A DNA stretch of 64,000 bases, taken from NCBI GenBank assembly GCA_016704445.1, contig JADJAE010000003.1, forward strand, positions 1 to 64,000, in the 5' to 3' direction. The notes under the pieces are model-generated. The model saw only the letters and a list, made by a program, of their open reading frames with translations. It had not been told where the DNA came from and made no database searches. The translations under genes were made by a program, and so were the position numbers. Below are positions 42,801 to 55,792 of this stretch, piece by piece. The stretch is from Deltaproteobacteria bacterium. GTDB taxonomy: Bacteria > Myxococcota_A > Polyangia > Polyangiales > Ga0077539. Position 1 is the stretch's first letter. Every line of letters begins with the position of its first letter.

Positions 42801-43097
42801 GGTTCCCCAGCCGTCGAGGCTGTCGAAGCCCTCGCGGAGCTGCGACTCGAAGGCGGTCGGAGCCACGAGGCTCGCGTTGAGGCGCACGCCCGTCGGCGAG
42901 GTGCTGTCCGGGAAGGTCGCGACGTCGTTGGGGAGGGGGATCTCCGGGAGCGGCCGGGCGCCGAGGTCCCAGCGCACCTGCGGGCCGCGGAGCGACGCGG
43001 AGAGCGCCGCGCCGGAGAGGGGGCCCTGATCGACCGGGTCGCCGCCGTCGCATGCGGCGAGCAGGAACATCGCGCCGAGGAGACTTCGCGTACGCAT
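39832..43097 (-). CDS. Large alpha/beta-hydrolase lipoprotein (frameshifted)
   Basis: About 1088 residues after repair. The signal ends LLAAC. The N-terminal 400 residues are beta-rich with calcium-binding-like Asp repeats (DEDRNANGRLDPGDD). The hydrolase part has AFYGHGYTGN, the nucleophile Ser in GGSLGGILS, a late Asp in NTAGDQSVPVNSG and a His in DGGHSFSV, a full Ser-Asp-His triad; further Asp loops (DLNGDGLADSGGD, DFNGDGVVD) are inserted between strands. The frame breaks at the GGGGG run 42315-42319 (plus strand); one more base joins both parts. It resembles large secreted lipase or esterase proteins of the VolA type in plan, but the substrate is unknown. It follows the barrel gene after one base. 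Confidence 0.86.
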
Positions 43098-43098
43098 G

Positions 43099-44646
43099 TC
43101 AGAACTCCATGCCGAGGCGCGCGGTGGCCATCGCGATGCGGCCGAGCCCGCGGCCCGCGGCGTCGTCGAAGGCGCGGCCCGCGAAGAGCACGGCGCCCTG
43201 CAGTCCGCCGGTCAGGGTTACGTTGCCCGGTAAAGGGAAGCGGCCGTTGACGCCGAGGTCGAGCTCGAGGCCGAGGTCGCGCTTCGTCGCGTCGCCGCCG
43301 CGGTAGTTGCGTGCGGTGCCGTAGATCTGCACCGAGGTGGGGTCGACCCGGTCGGCGGTCGCGACGCCGAGCACCGCGCCCAGGCGCAGGTCGAGGTGGC
43401 GGCCGAGGTTCACGACCGCGGTAGGGTAGAGGTAGGCCGCGCCGGTGACGCCGCCGTTGGAGGGCAGGAGCCGTCGACCGTTGGCGCCGCGGGCGGCGAG
43501 GGCCGGGTCGCCCGCGATGGACGCCGACCGGGCGGTCTCCCAGGCGATGAGCTCGGGGAAGAGGATGAGGCCGACGCGGTGGCTGGGATTGAAGGTGAGC
43601 CCGCGCTGGGTGCCGTCGACGGGGTTGCGATCACCCGAGGCGTAGCCGCCCTCGAGGGTGATCCGGTAGCGGCCGGTGCGCTCGATGCCGAGCCTCGCGG
43701 CGCCGCCGAACTGAAGCACGTCGTGGGTGTCGACGTAGATCGTGCGCGCGGCGTTGGTCGAGCCGCCGATGAGGGCCAGCTCGACGCCCGCGAAGACGCG
43801 GCCCGTGCGGTCGGGCGTGGGCCAGTCCCACTGGGCGAAGAGGTCGCCCACCAGGACGCGGAGGAAGTCCCCATCGCGGAAGGAGGCGTCCCGGTAGGTG
43901 GCGAGCGCGCCGACGCGGCGACGGTCGCAGTCGGCGCGGCAGGCGTGGTCCTGGTAGTAGACGGCGGCGACGCCCTGCACCGCGAGGTCGCCGTCGACCA
44001 GCGATGCGATGCGGTCGCGGTAGACGAGGTCGCCCGCGATGGCGGCAACGAGGTTGGAGTTGCGCCCTCCGGGGCGGGTGGCGAAGCCGACGCGCTCCAC
44101 GAGGTCGCCGTAGCGGTAGTCGCCGAAGACCGGCGCGCGGTCGCCGTCGTTGGCGACGACGCCGAGGCCCCACGTGAAGCCCTGCTGCCCGAGGCGAAAC
44201 ACCCCGATGCGCGACTCCCACTCGACGTATCCCTGGCGCACGTCGATGGCCCCGTAGGGGAAGGTGTCGCCCCGCGGCTCTCGCGCGAGGCCTACGTCCA
44301 CCGCGGGGTTGTCGGCCACCACCGCGCGCGCCACGTCGACCTGGAACACCACGCGGAACCGCTCGCCGAGGGAGAGGCTCGGCCGGAGGCGCAGCCACGA
44401 CTCGAAGAAGAGGTTCTGCCCGAGCGAGGGCGCCTGGTCCGCGCGTCCCGGCGTGGTCGCGAGGGGGATGTCGGTCAGGCCCGTGTAGCGGAGCTGCGCC
44501 TCGCCGGGGATCTCGATGCGGAGCAGCGGGCCCTCCGGCTCCGCGGGGCGTGGCCTCGCGGCGGGCGTCGAGGGCTGCGCGCCCACCCCGGTGGAGACGG
44601 CCGAGAGGGCGAGCGCGACGGCGAGGCGTGGGAGGCGGGTGCGCAT
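43099..44646 (-). CDS. Outer-membrane beta-barrel protein
   Basis: A 515-residue exported protein. Signal peptide (LAVALALSAVSTGVGAQ), Pro/Ala linker, then a long chain of amphipathic strands with YxGxT and WxxRL type turns (FFESWLRLRPSLSLGERFRV, YVEWESRIGVFRLGQQGFTWG) and a C-terminal phenylalanine (RLGMEF), the usual last residue of outer-membrane barrels. The start is ATG 44646; the open frame upstream is shadow. It is one base from the hydrolase lipoprotein gene, so the pair may act together at the outer membrane, for example export or uptake of hydrolysis products. Confidence 0.85.
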   Translation of the reverse strand: MRTRLPRLAVALALSAVSTGVGAQPSTPAARPRPAEPEGPLLRIEIPGEAQLRYTGLTDIPLATTPGRADQAPSLGQNLFFESWLRLRPSLSLGERFRVVFQVDVARAVVADNPAVDVGLAREPRGDTFPYGAIDVRQGYVEWESRIGVFRLGQQGFTWGLGVVANDGDRAPVFGDYRYGDLVERVGFATRPGGRNSNLVAAIAGDLVYRDRIASLVDGDLAVQGVAAVYYQDHACRADCDRRRVGALATYRDASFRDGDFLRVLVGDLFAQWDWPTPDRTGRVFAGVELALIGGSTNAARTIYVDTHDVLQFGGAARLGIERTGRYRITLEGGYASGDRNPVDGTQRGLTFNPSHRVGLILFPELIAWETARSASIAGDPALAARGANGRRLLPSNGGVTGAAYLYPTAVVNLGRHLDLRLGAVLGVATADRVDPTSVQIYGTARNYRGGDATKRDLGLELDLGVNGRFPLPGNVTLTGGLQGAVLFAGRAFDDAAGRGLGRIAMATARLGMEF

Positions 44647-44742
44647 GGAGCGGTTGGCGCGGGACGCTATCGTCGCGCCCGTGAGGATGACAAGCAGCGG
44701 CTGCGAGCGACATCGGCGCGGGGCTCGCGCTATGGTCCACGG

Positions 44743-46308
44743 GTGAGGCTCGCGTTGGCATGGGGCGTCTTCGTTGTCCTCGCGGTGTGCGGCTGCACGA
44801 ACCCCGACCGTCCGTCCGGGCTCGCGGGCGACGGGGCGCTCCAGCTCAGCGACGCGGTCGTTGATTTCGGTCCATCGCCGGACGCCGCGACGCGCATCGA
44901 CGTGGTGCCGGTAGACCCTTGCCGCGACTCTCCCTGCGGGCCGACGGAACGCTGCGGCGCGGACGTCGACGGCGGCCGCGGCACGGGCAACGGCATCGAC
45001 GACAACTGCAACGGCCTCGTCGACGAGCTCTGCGGGTGCACCCCCGGCGAGATGCGCCCGTGCTTTCCGGGCGCCAGGGACCGCCGCGGCGTCGGGGCCT
45101 GCACCGACGGCGTGGCGCGCTGCACCGAGCTCGCGGCGTGGATCGGCAACGAGTGCCGCGACGCCACGATACCCGTCGAGGAGACGTGCAACCAGCGGGA
45201 CGACGACTGCGATGGCGCGCTGGACGAGGGGCTCTCGGACTGCGCCTCCGCGGTGGCGTGCCCGGCCAGCGTCGGGGCGGTTCCGCTCGTGGAGTTCAGC
45301 TACGACGGGCGGGGCATCGACCCGATGGCGACGGCGTATCGATGGTCGCTCGCGTGCCCCGAGGGCGTCGCTCCGTGCCCGACGCCGACGGGGGAGGGGG
45401 CGATGCTGCGGGTGACCGTTCCGCGGGCGGGGCGCTACGAGCTCACGCTCGAGTCCACCCGCGCGAGCGGCGTGCAGCGCTGCACCTTCCCCATGTACGC
45501 CCAGGGCCGCGGCCTGCGCGTCGAGCTCGACTGGGACCGCAAGGGAGGGATCAACTCCGCCGGCGCCGACATGGATCTGCACCTCGCCATCATCGATCGA
45601 CGGCGCGCCCAGTCGTCGCGGTGGTTCACGCCCGACGACTGCTACTTCCAGACCGGGCGCTCACCCGGCGGCACCGTCCGATGGAGCGTCGACGACCGCG
45701 ACACCCGCTTCGCGCCGTCGGCCACGAGCGAGCTCTGCGAGGGGTCGCCGCCGCCGCACGGCGAGATGTGGCGCGCCGCCGGGCGCTGCTGGAACCCGCG
45801 GCTCGACGTGGACAACCTCGTCTGCGACCCGGCCATCACCGACGGTCGCGACCCGCGCTTCTGCTTCTCGGAGAACGCCGCGGTCGACGATCCGCCGGAC
45901 GACGTGACCTTCCGCGTGGGGGTGAACTTCTACCGCGACCACGGCCTCTGCGACGGCGCCGACGCCCGCGACGACGTGGTGCACCCGGTGCTCTCGGTGA
46001 GCTGCGGAGGGCTCCAGCGCGCCTCCGTCGGCAGCGTCGACGACGGCCTGGTCGCGATGAGCTGCCGCGACAACCCGATGATCGGCAGCGCCAACTGGAC
46101 CTGGATCGCCGCCGACATCCGTTTCAGCCAGAACGTGTGCGGGGCGCGCGACTGCCGCGTGACGCCGCTGCGGGCGGGCCCGGGGCGCTTCACGGCGTGC
46201 AGCCGGGTCGCCGCGGAGGGGGACGTCTGCCAGGACGAGCGGGGCAGGGTGTTCGTTCGTCGCGCGGGCGCCCGGCCCGTGGACGTGGAGTTCGCGGAGA
46301 CGCCCTGA
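44743..46308 (+). CDS. MopE-type metal-binding lipoprotein
   Basis: A 521-residue lipoprotein, start GTG 44743 with a hydrophobic signal ending AVCGC. Two repeats of the MopE putative metal-binding motif occur at about 85-100 (GNGIDDNCNGLVDEL) and about 145-170 (ETCNQRDDDCDGALDEG). The C-terminal 330 residues form a beta-rich domain with several cysteines (FTPDDCYFQTG, DLHLAIIDRR). MopE was named from a copper-binding surface protein of methanotrophs; such domains are abundant in myxobacteria, metal identity unproven. It is divergent from the barrel operon with 96 bases between starts. Confidence 0.85.
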   Translation: MRLALAWGVFVVLAVCGCTNPDRPSGLAGDGALQLSDAVVDFGPSPDAATRIDVVPVDPCRDSPCGPTERCGADVDGGRGTGNGIDDNCNGLVDELCGCTPGEMRPCFPGARDRRGVGACTDGVARCTELAAWIGNECRDATIPVEETCNQRDDDCDGALDEGLSDCASAVACPASVGAVPLVEFSYDGRGIDPMATAYRWSLACPEGVAPCPTPTGEGAMLRVTVPRAGRYELTLESTRASGVQRCTFPMYAQGRGLRVELDWDRKGGINSAGADMDLHLAIIDRRRAQSSRWFTPDDCYFQTGRSPGGTVRWSVDDRDTRFAPSATSELCEGSPPPHGEMWRAAGRCWNPRLDVDNLVCDPAITDGRDPRFCFSENAAVDDPPDDVTFRVGVNFYRDHGLCDGADARDDVVHPVLSVSCGGLQRASVGSVDDGLVAMSCRDNPMIGSANWTWIAADIRFSQNVCGARDCRVTPLRAGPGRFTACSRVAAEGDVCQDERGRVFVRRAGARPVDVEFAETP

Positions 46309-46315
46309 GGGGCGT
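46300..46315. terminator. Stem-loop over the convergent stop codons
   Basis: ACGCCC and GGGCGT form a perfect six-pair stem with TGAG in the loop. The loop includes the stop codon of the MopE lipoprotein gene, and the convergent gene ends one base after the stem. It could terminate both transcripts; a T-run is absent. Confidence 0.4.
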
Positions 46316-47407
<1,092 letters not shown>

Positions 47408-47424
47408 GGCCGGAGTGTACGGCG

Positions 47425-47628
47425 TCAGTGACGGGAGCTGGTCGAGGCGGCGGTCACCTCGGAGGCGTTGCCCTGCGGCGCGCGCTGGCGACCGAGCTGG
47501 AGCGTTCCGACGAAGAGGCCGAGGGTCAGCACCAGCGCGGTGGCGTTGCCCACCATCGCGTGCTCACAGCCCGCGACGGACATCGCCGCCACCACCAACC
47601 AGACCGAGTTCGACTGTGCCTTCGACAT
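47425..47628 (-). CDS. Small membrane protein
   Basis: A 67-residue protein with two hydrophobic helices (VWLVVAAMSVAG and ATALVLTLGLFVGTLQL) separated by a Cys-Glu-His stretch, and a polar C-terminal tail. GGAGAG lies about nine bases before ATG 47628, which supports the start. A cysteine follows the first hydrophobic stretch, so a lipoprotein is an alternative reading. The function is unknown. Confidence 0.6.
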   Translation of the reverse strand: MSKAQSNSVWLVVAAMSVAGCEHAMVGNATALVLTLGLFVGTLQLGRQRAPQGNASEVTAASTSSRH

Positions 47629-47840
47629 GATCTTGTCTCTCCGCAACACTAGCGAAACAGGTATTTCGTCGTCGACCCGACGTGGGATCTCCGTAAGCCA
47701 ATCTGAAGAGCCAAGGCAAAGCGCGGGCAACTTTTAGTCGGGAGCGCGGTCCGACCGCAACCCTAAAACCGACCCCGTGGGCGATGACCGCCAGGCAAAT
47801 CCTTGACCGCGCGTGGTCGCGTGTGTGGTGGTCTCAGGTC

Positions 47841-48695
47841 ATGGCATCCCCACACCTCATCGCGGTCGCGAATCAGAAGGGCGGCGTCGGCAAGACGACC
47901 ACGGCGGTCAACCTCGCGGCGGGCTTCGCGCAGCGTGGGCTGAAGACCCTGCTGGTCGACCTCGACATCCAGGGCAGCGCGAGCGCGTGCCTCGGCATGA
48001 CCCCCGCCGAGAGCGCCGTCGACGTGGCGCGCGTGCTGATGGAGGACCGTCCCCTCGACGCGGCGGTGGTGGCGACGCGCATCGACAACCTCTCGCTCGC
48101 TCCGGCGGGCGAGGCGATGGCTCTGGTCGACCTGCACCTCGCGTCGGCCTTCGGTCGCGAGCGCGTGTTCGAGCGCACGCTTCGGTGCCCCGGGGTGCAG
48201 GCCATGGACGTCGTGGTCATCGACACGGCGCCGTACCTCGGGCTTCTGACGGTGAACGCGCTGGTCGCCGCGGAGAAGCTCCTGATCCCGGTGTCGTGCG
48301 AGTACCTCCCGATGCTGGGGCTCAAGCTGCTCGGCGACACGCTCGCCAGGCTGCGCGACCGCGCGGGGGCGAAGGCCGAGGTGCTGGGCTACCTGCTGAC
48401 GATGGTCGACCGACGCGAGCGCATCACCGCGGAGGTCGAGGAGCTGCTGCGCGCGCGCTTCGGGGCGGAGGTCTTCGAGGGGGTGATCCGCGCGAACACC
48501 CACCACAAGGCCGCCCCGTCGCACCGCAAGACGATCTTCGAGCACGAGCCCGAGGGCGGGCGCGGCCGCGAGGACTACGAGGCTCTCACCTCCGAGGTGA
48601 TGTCGCGTCTGGGGCTCATCGGCGTCCGCCGCAAGCCGCTCGCGCGCAAGGCCCCGTCAGCGCCCGCATCGAAGGCCAAGCGTCAAGCGGGTTGA
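47841..48695 (+). CDS. ParA/MinD-family ATPase, orphan
   Basis: A 284-residue deviant-Walker ATPase: NQKGGVGKTTTAVNLA, LLVDLDIQGSASACLG and DVVVIDTAPYLGLLTVNAL. These proteins move cargo such as chromosomes, chemosensory arrays or pili along the nucleoid or membrane. No parB or parS-like array is nearby, so cargo other than the chromosome is likely. ATG 47841 is chosen because the ATPase fold begins six residues later; the frame extends upstream to 47784. A basic Arg/Lys/Ala tail ends the protein. Confidence 0.9.
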   Translation: MASPHLIAVANQKGGVGKTTTAVNLAAGFAQRGLKTLLVDLDIQGSASACLGMTPAESAVDVARVLMEDRPLDAAVVATRIDNLSLAPAGEAMALVDLHLASAFGRERVFERTLRCPGVQAMDVVVIDTAPYLGLLTVNALVAAEKLLIPVSCEYLPMLGLKLLGDTLARLRDRAGAKAEVLGYLLTMVDRRERITAEVEELLRARFGAEVFEGVIRANTHHKAAPSHRKTIFEHEPEGGRGREDYEALTSEVMSRLGLIGVRRKPLARKAPSAPASKAKRQAG

Positions 48696-48744
48696 TCACG
48701 CGCCGCGTCGCGCCGGAAGAATCAAAGTAGAAGTGCGCGCGGGC

Positions 48745-48773
48745 TTGCAACAAGGGTCCGCGTTTCCTACGGT
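48745..48773 (+). promoter_or_regulatory. Candidate promoter of lon
   Basis: TTGCAA at 48745-48750 and TACGGT at 48768-48773 are spaced by 17 bases. Both are weak matches to sigma-70 boxes. The start point would fall about three to five bases before the GTG, making the transcript nearly leaderless, in line with the absence of a Shine-Dalgarno sequence. Confidence 0.3.
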
Positions 48774-48782
48774 TCCCTCACT

Positions 48783-51203
<2,421 letters not shown>

Positions 51204-53499
51204 GACCCCTCCGCCGCTCGCCACCGCGCTCATAGCGTCGTGGCGGGTGCGCGTGGCGGCGCTCTCCTCCGTCGTCCTCGGCTTCTCCCTCTGGAGCAAC
51301 CACCTCACCGATCACGTCGGCTACGCGTCGAGCCTGTTCGTAGGGCTCCTCGGCAGCGTCGTGTCCGCGCTCGTCGGCGTCCGCGTCGCCCAACTCTCGC
51401 GCGGTCGGCCCGCCTCCGCCGTCGCCGCCGCCGCGGCGCTCTCCGCCGTCGCGTTCGTGCTCGTCGCGCTGGCGATCGTGCTTGCGCGCGGGCTCTTCGC
51501 CCCAGCGTGCGCCCCCGCCACCGGCGCGGTCTACGCGCTGCTCTTCGCCTTACCGGGCCCCGTATTGGCGTCGCTGCTCGGGGCCATGCTCGGCTCGGCG
51601 ATCCACCGTCGCGGCGTGGCCACCGCCGCCGCGGCGCTGCTCGTGCCGGCCTTCGTCGCGTGGAGCCTCGCGCGCTTCTACGCGACGCCCACGATCTTCG
51701 CCTTCGACCCCTTCTACGGCTTCTTCCCTGGCGCCATCTACGACGAGCACGTCCCGCTCACCCTCGCTCACGTCACCTACCGCGCGGGCACCCTCGGCTG
51801 GATCATCGCCGCCGCCGCGCTGCTCTCCGCAGCCTGGGACCCCGACACCGGACGCCCCTCGCTCGCTAGCATCCGGGTCCGCTCGGCCGCGCTGCTGGTG
51901 CTCGCGGTGGGCGCGACCGTCGGGGTCGGCGTCTACGCGGCGGGGCCGAGCCTCGGTCACCGCCACGACGCGTCCGACATCGCCCGAGTGCTCGAGCGCC
52001 GCGTCTCCTCGCGGCGCTGCGTGGTGCTCTACGACCGCAGCATCGACGCCCGGCAGGCGGCGCTGACCGCCCGCGACTGCGATGTCCGGGTGGCGCAGCA
52101 TGAGGACTTCTACGGGGTTCGTCAGCCGCGTCGGATCACGGTCTTCCTCTTCGCCAGCTCCGCGCAGAAGCGCGAGCTGATGGGCGCCGAGGACACGTAC
52201 ATCGCGAAGCCCTGGCGCCACGAGGTCTACCTGCAGTACGCGCCGTTTCCGCACCCGGTGCTGAAGCACGAGCTGGCGCACGTGGTCGCTGGGGCGATGG
52301 CCGAAGGTCCATTCCACGTCACGGCGGTGGGGCGGTGGCTGCCGGCCCCGGGGCTCATCGAGGGCGCCGCGGTGGCGGCGGCGTGGGAGGGCGAGGGGGA
52401 CGGGAGCCCTCACCAATGGTCGCGCGCCATGCTGGAGGCGGGTCTCACGCCGTCAGTCGCGTCGCTGGCGGGCCTCGGGTTCTTCGCGGCGTCGTCCGGG
52501 CGCGCGTACACCGCGGCGGGATCGTTCTGCCGGTGGCTCATCGACACGCGCGGGAAGGCGCGCTTCCATCGCTTCTACCGCGATGCCGACGCGATGGCCG
52601 CGTACGGCGAGTCGCTCCCCGCGCTCGAGGCGCGATGGCACGCGTTTCTGCGCACAGTGGTGACCCCGGAGAGCGTGCTGGCGCGCGCGAGGACCCGTTT
52701 TCGACGCGCGTCGGTGTTCGGGCGCACCTGCCCGCTGCTGCTGGCGGACCTCTCGAGCGACGCGGCGGCGCACCTCGATGCGGGCGACCTCACCTCGGCC
52801 GATCGTGAGCTGCGCGCGCTCGTGACCCATGACCCGACGGACCTCCGCACGCGGCTGATGCTCGCCGTGGTGAGGGTGCGCGCGGGCGACCTCGCGGGCG
52901 CGGCGGCGGTGGCGGCGGAGGCGGAGGCGGCGCTCGGTCCGGCGGCCGGGCAGCGCATCCGCTCGCAGGTGGCCGACCAGGTGTGGCGCTGGCGCGGAGC
53001 GAGCGCGGCGAGGCCCTTCTACGAGGCCCTCGACGCCTCGACGCTCGACGACGACGAGGCGCGCACGCTGATCATCAAGCGGGCGATGGTCGATCGCGGC
53101 GGGCTGCGGGCGGAGGTGTTCCGCGACCTGCTCATCGGTCGCGGCGAGCTCGACCCGTCGCCGACCAGCGCCATGGCGCGCCTCGGCCTCGATCCGCTCG
53201 CGAGCAACGACCCCTGGGCGGCCTACCTCGCCGGCCGACAGCTCTTCCTCGCGGAGCGCTTCGTGCCGGCGCTGGAGGCCTTGCGGGTCGGCGACGTGGC
53301 GACCCTCGGCGAGTCGCGGGTGCTCGCGGAGGTGCAGCGCATGAGGGCGATCGCGATGTACCGCAATGGCGACCTCGCGGAGGCCGCGGCCGCGTTCTCT
53401 GCGCTGGCCGAGGACGAGAGCCGACCGACCGGCACCCGGGACGCCGCCGCCGACTGGCTCGACCGGATCCGCCGGGAGTCTCCGCGGCGCTGAGACGAA

Positions 53500-53513
53500 T
53501 ACCCGACAGGGTA
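53500..53513. terminator. Short stem-loop between convergent genes
   Basis: TACCC and GGGTA pair around GACA in the 25-base gap between the metallopeptidase gene and the MATE gene. The stem is only five pairs, without a T-run. Confidence 0.25.
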
Positions 53514-53518
53514 AGCGA

Positions 53519-54865
53519 TCAGACCTTCACCCGCGACCAGCGGCCGAGTTGCCAGCGCCAGGCCGACAGTCCCGCGCGCACGATCCAGTCGGCGCCGCTG
53601 CCGAGCCAGACGCCCGCGAGGCCGAGGTGCAGCACCCGGACGAAGAAGAGCGTCGCGCTGATGCGCATGACGAAGGACCCGAGCACCGCGATGGCGAAGG
53701 CCTCGCGGGTAGATCCTGCCCCGCGGAGCGACTGGAGCAGCACGATGGAGAGCGCCATCGGCACCTGCACCGCGGCCCCGGGGAGCATCGCGCGGACGCC
53801 CTCGCGCACCGCGGCCGGGTCGTCGAGGAAGACCCGCAGCAGCGGCTCGGCGCCCAGGTAGAGGCCGACCGCGACGACGGCGATGAGCGAGGCCGAGGAG
53901 GCCGCGGCGATCCACCCGGCGCGACGGGCACCGCGGGGGTCGTCGGCGCCGAGGCGTTGGGCGACGCGCGCCCCGGCCGCCACCCCGAAGCCGTCCGCCG
54001 AAAGGAACGACACGCTCTCCAGCGACAGGAGCGCCTGGTGCGCGGCCATGGCCACAGGGCCGAGGCCGTTCGTGATGCGCACATAGACCAGGTAGCCCGT
54101 GTGATAGAGCGTCCGCTCTCCGAAGGCGCCCCTGGAGACGCGCAGCACCCGGCGCATCCCGTCGCGCACGTCGAGGGGGCCGTCGAAGCGCAGGCTCACG
54201 CTCGCTCCCGGGCGGGAGAGGGCGAGCAGCGAGAGGGAGGCCTCGAGCGCGAGGGCGGAGACGTTGGCGATGGCGGCGCCGCGAGCGCCGAGCCGAGGCA
54301 GCCCGAAGCGGCCGAAGATGAGCACGGCGTTGAGCGCGAGGTTGAGCGCGTTGGTGGCGAGGGCGATCGCGAGCGGGGTGCGGGTGTCGCCGCCCGCCTG
54401 CAGGCCCTGGGTGCAGACCATCGCCACGAAGAGCAGCGGCATGGCCGGGAGCACCACGCCGAGGTAGCGCGCGGACTCTCCGTGGACCGCGGCCGAGCCG
54501 CCGCCGCCGAGGAGGTCGATGAGGAGGTCGAGGCCGATGAAGCCGCCGATGCCGACGACGAGCCCGAGGCCCACCGCGGGGATCAAGCTCCCGTAGAGGG
54601 CGCTCGCGGCCAGGCGTCGGTCGCCCGCGCCCACCGCGCGTCCGATGACCGCGAGGGTGCCGACCCCGAAGGCGCCGAAGACGGACTGGAGCGTCCAGGT
54701 GAGGGGACCGGCGACCTGCATGGCGGCGAGGGCCGCGGCGCTGTGGTGCCCGAGGAAGAAGCGGTCCGCGAGGAAGACGAGGGTCTGCAGCAGCGACTGC
54801 GCCACGGCGGGGAGCGCGAGGGTGAGCGTGGCGCGGAGGTCGTCGCGGAGGTCGTGGCGGGTCAC
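53519..54865 (-). CDS. MATE-family multidrug/cation exporter
   Basis: An inner-membrane secondary exporter of 448 residues with twelve predicted helices in two homologous halves. The family's opening (LRATLTLALPAVAQSLLQTLVFLADRF) and the QGLQAGGDTRTPLAIA and LQSLRGAGSTREAFAIA loops at the half-ends are clear. It should export drugs or metabolites in exchange for Na+ or H+. There is no regulator gene beside it; 159 bases separate it from the divergent metal-sensor operon. Confidence 0.93.
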   Translation of the reverse strand: MTRHDLRDDLRATLTLALPAVAQSLLQTLVFLADRFFLGHHSAAALAAMQVAGPLTWTLQSVFGAFGVGTLAVIGRAVGAGDRRLAASALYGSLIPAVGLGLVVGIGGFIGLDLLIDLLGGGGSAAVHGESARYLGVVLPAMPLLFVAMVCTQGLQAGGDTRTPLAIALATNALNLALNAVLIFGRFGLPRLGARGAAIANVSALALEASLSLLALSRPGASVSLRFDGPLDVRDGMRRVLRVSRGAFGERTLYHTGYLVYVRITNGLGPVAMAAHQALLSLESVSFLSADGFGVAAGARVAQRLGADDPRGARRAGWIAAASSASLIAVVAVGLYLGAEPLLRVFLDDPAAVREGVRAMLPGAAVQVPMALSIVLLQSLRGAGSTREAFAIAVLGSFVMRISATLFFVRVLHLGLAGVWLGSGADWIVRAGLSAWRWQLGRWSRVKV

Positions 54866-55024
54866 TGTCGGGCTCTGGCTGGAGGGGGGGGAGGCACTCT
54901 ACGCCCGGCGCCGCGGCGGGCTTTGCACTTCTTCACACTCGCCCGCGGGGGAGCTTCACAGAGCGTCGCCATCCTCCTCGTCGGCGGAGAGCAATGCGCT
55001 CCCGCGGACGAGGAGAGTCGAACC

Positions 55025-55564
55025 ATGTTGGGATTCATCGTTGGTACCGCGTGCCTCATCGGGTTGATCAGCACGCTCCGGCACGGTCGCTACGGTCATG
55101 GTGGCTACGGGTGCGGCGGCGGTCGCTGCGGGGGTGGTCGCTGCGGGGGTGGTCGCTGCGGCGCCCACGAGCACGGCGGCGGTCGCTGGGACGACGGCTC
55201 GGCGCTGCGCTTCATGCTGCGCCCCCTCTTCGAGCGCCTCGCGACGACGCCGGGGCAGGAGCGGGTGATCCTCGACGCCGCGGAGGCGATGCGGGCGAGG
55301 GTGGCGGCCTCGAAGGACGCGCTGCGGGCGACCGCGGGCGACGCGGCGAAGGCCTTCCGCGGGGAGCGCTTCGACGAGGGCGTGATGGGCGAGTCGTTCG
55401 CGAAGCAGGACGAGGCGCTCGAGGCCACGCAGAAGGCCGTGTTCGAGGCGCTGCAGAAGGTCCATGACGCGCTCGACGAGCGGCAGCGGCGCGACTTCGC
55501 CGACTACATCGAGCGCTTCACGGGCGCCGCGGGTCGCTGGGGTCAGGGCCCGTACCGGGCGTAG
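55025..55564 (+). CDS. Membrane-anchored Cys/Gly-repeat protein, metal-sensor-like
   Basis: A 179-residue protein: an N-terminal helix (MLGFIVGTACLIGLIST) without a cleavage site, a His/Gly/Cys segment with three GGGRC units and several His residues, then a helical domain (residues about 65-175) like the Spy/CpxP/ZraP type, with a hairpin ending DERQRRDFADYIERF. The Cys/His stretch probably binds metal. AGGAGA precedes ATG 55025. It starts an operon with a two-component system, which makes a periplasmic metal or stress sensor likely. Confidence 0.83.
   Translation: MLGFIVGTACLIGLISTLRHGRYGHGGYGCGGGRCGGGRCGGGRCGAHEHGGGRWDDGSALRFMLRPLFERLATTPGQERVILDAAEAMRARVAASKDALRATAGDAAKAFRGERFDEGVMGESFAKQDEALEATQKAVFEALQKVHDALDERQRRDFADYIERFTGAAGRWGQGPYRA
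55121..55165 (+). repeat. Tandem 15-base repeat coding Gly-Gly-Arg-Cys-Gly
   Basis: Two exact and one partial copies of GGTCGCTGCGGGGGT lie inside the metal-sensor-like gene and encode its Cys/Gly stretch. Copy number could change the number of cysteines. Confidence 0.8.
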
Positions 55565-55593
55565 CGGCGTACGAGACGCGAAGGAGAACGATC

Positions 55594-55776
55594 ATGCGAC
55601 GAAACGTGAAGATCATGGTGTTGGGCCTCGGGGTGCTGCTGGGCTACGGGTCCGGGTTCGCCGGGCTCTGCGCGCACCGCCACCGCCGGGAGGCCTTCGA
55701 GCGCCACGTGGCCAGGGTGTGCGTCGACGCGGCGCGCAACCCCAACGCCCCGCCCGCCCCGCCGCCGCGCTGGTAG
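55594..55776 (+). CDS. Small single-helix protein
   Basis: A 60-residue protein with one hydrophobic helix (VKIMVLGLGVLLGYGSGFAG), a basic His/Arg stretch (AHRHRREAFERH) and a Pro/Ala tail. AAGGAGAA lies nine bases before the ATG. It sits between the metal-sensor-like gene and the response regulator gene, so it may be an accessory of that system. No family is recognised. Confidence 0.7.
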   Translation: MRRNVKIMVLGLGVLLGYGSGFAGLCAHRHRREAFERHVARVCVDAARNPNAPPAPPPRW

Positions 55777-55792
55777 TCTCCGCGGAGGCAGC

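Noticed and set aside
47841..48695. ParA gene as a sign of the chromosome origin or a plasmid
   Set aside because: No parB, no parS-like repeats, no dnaA or gidAB near it, and the surrounding genes are ordinary chromosomal ones.
55121..55165. Short direct repeats that could suggest a CRISPR-like array
   Set aside because: The repeats are in-frame, contiguous and encode a Cys/Gly stretch; there are no spacers.
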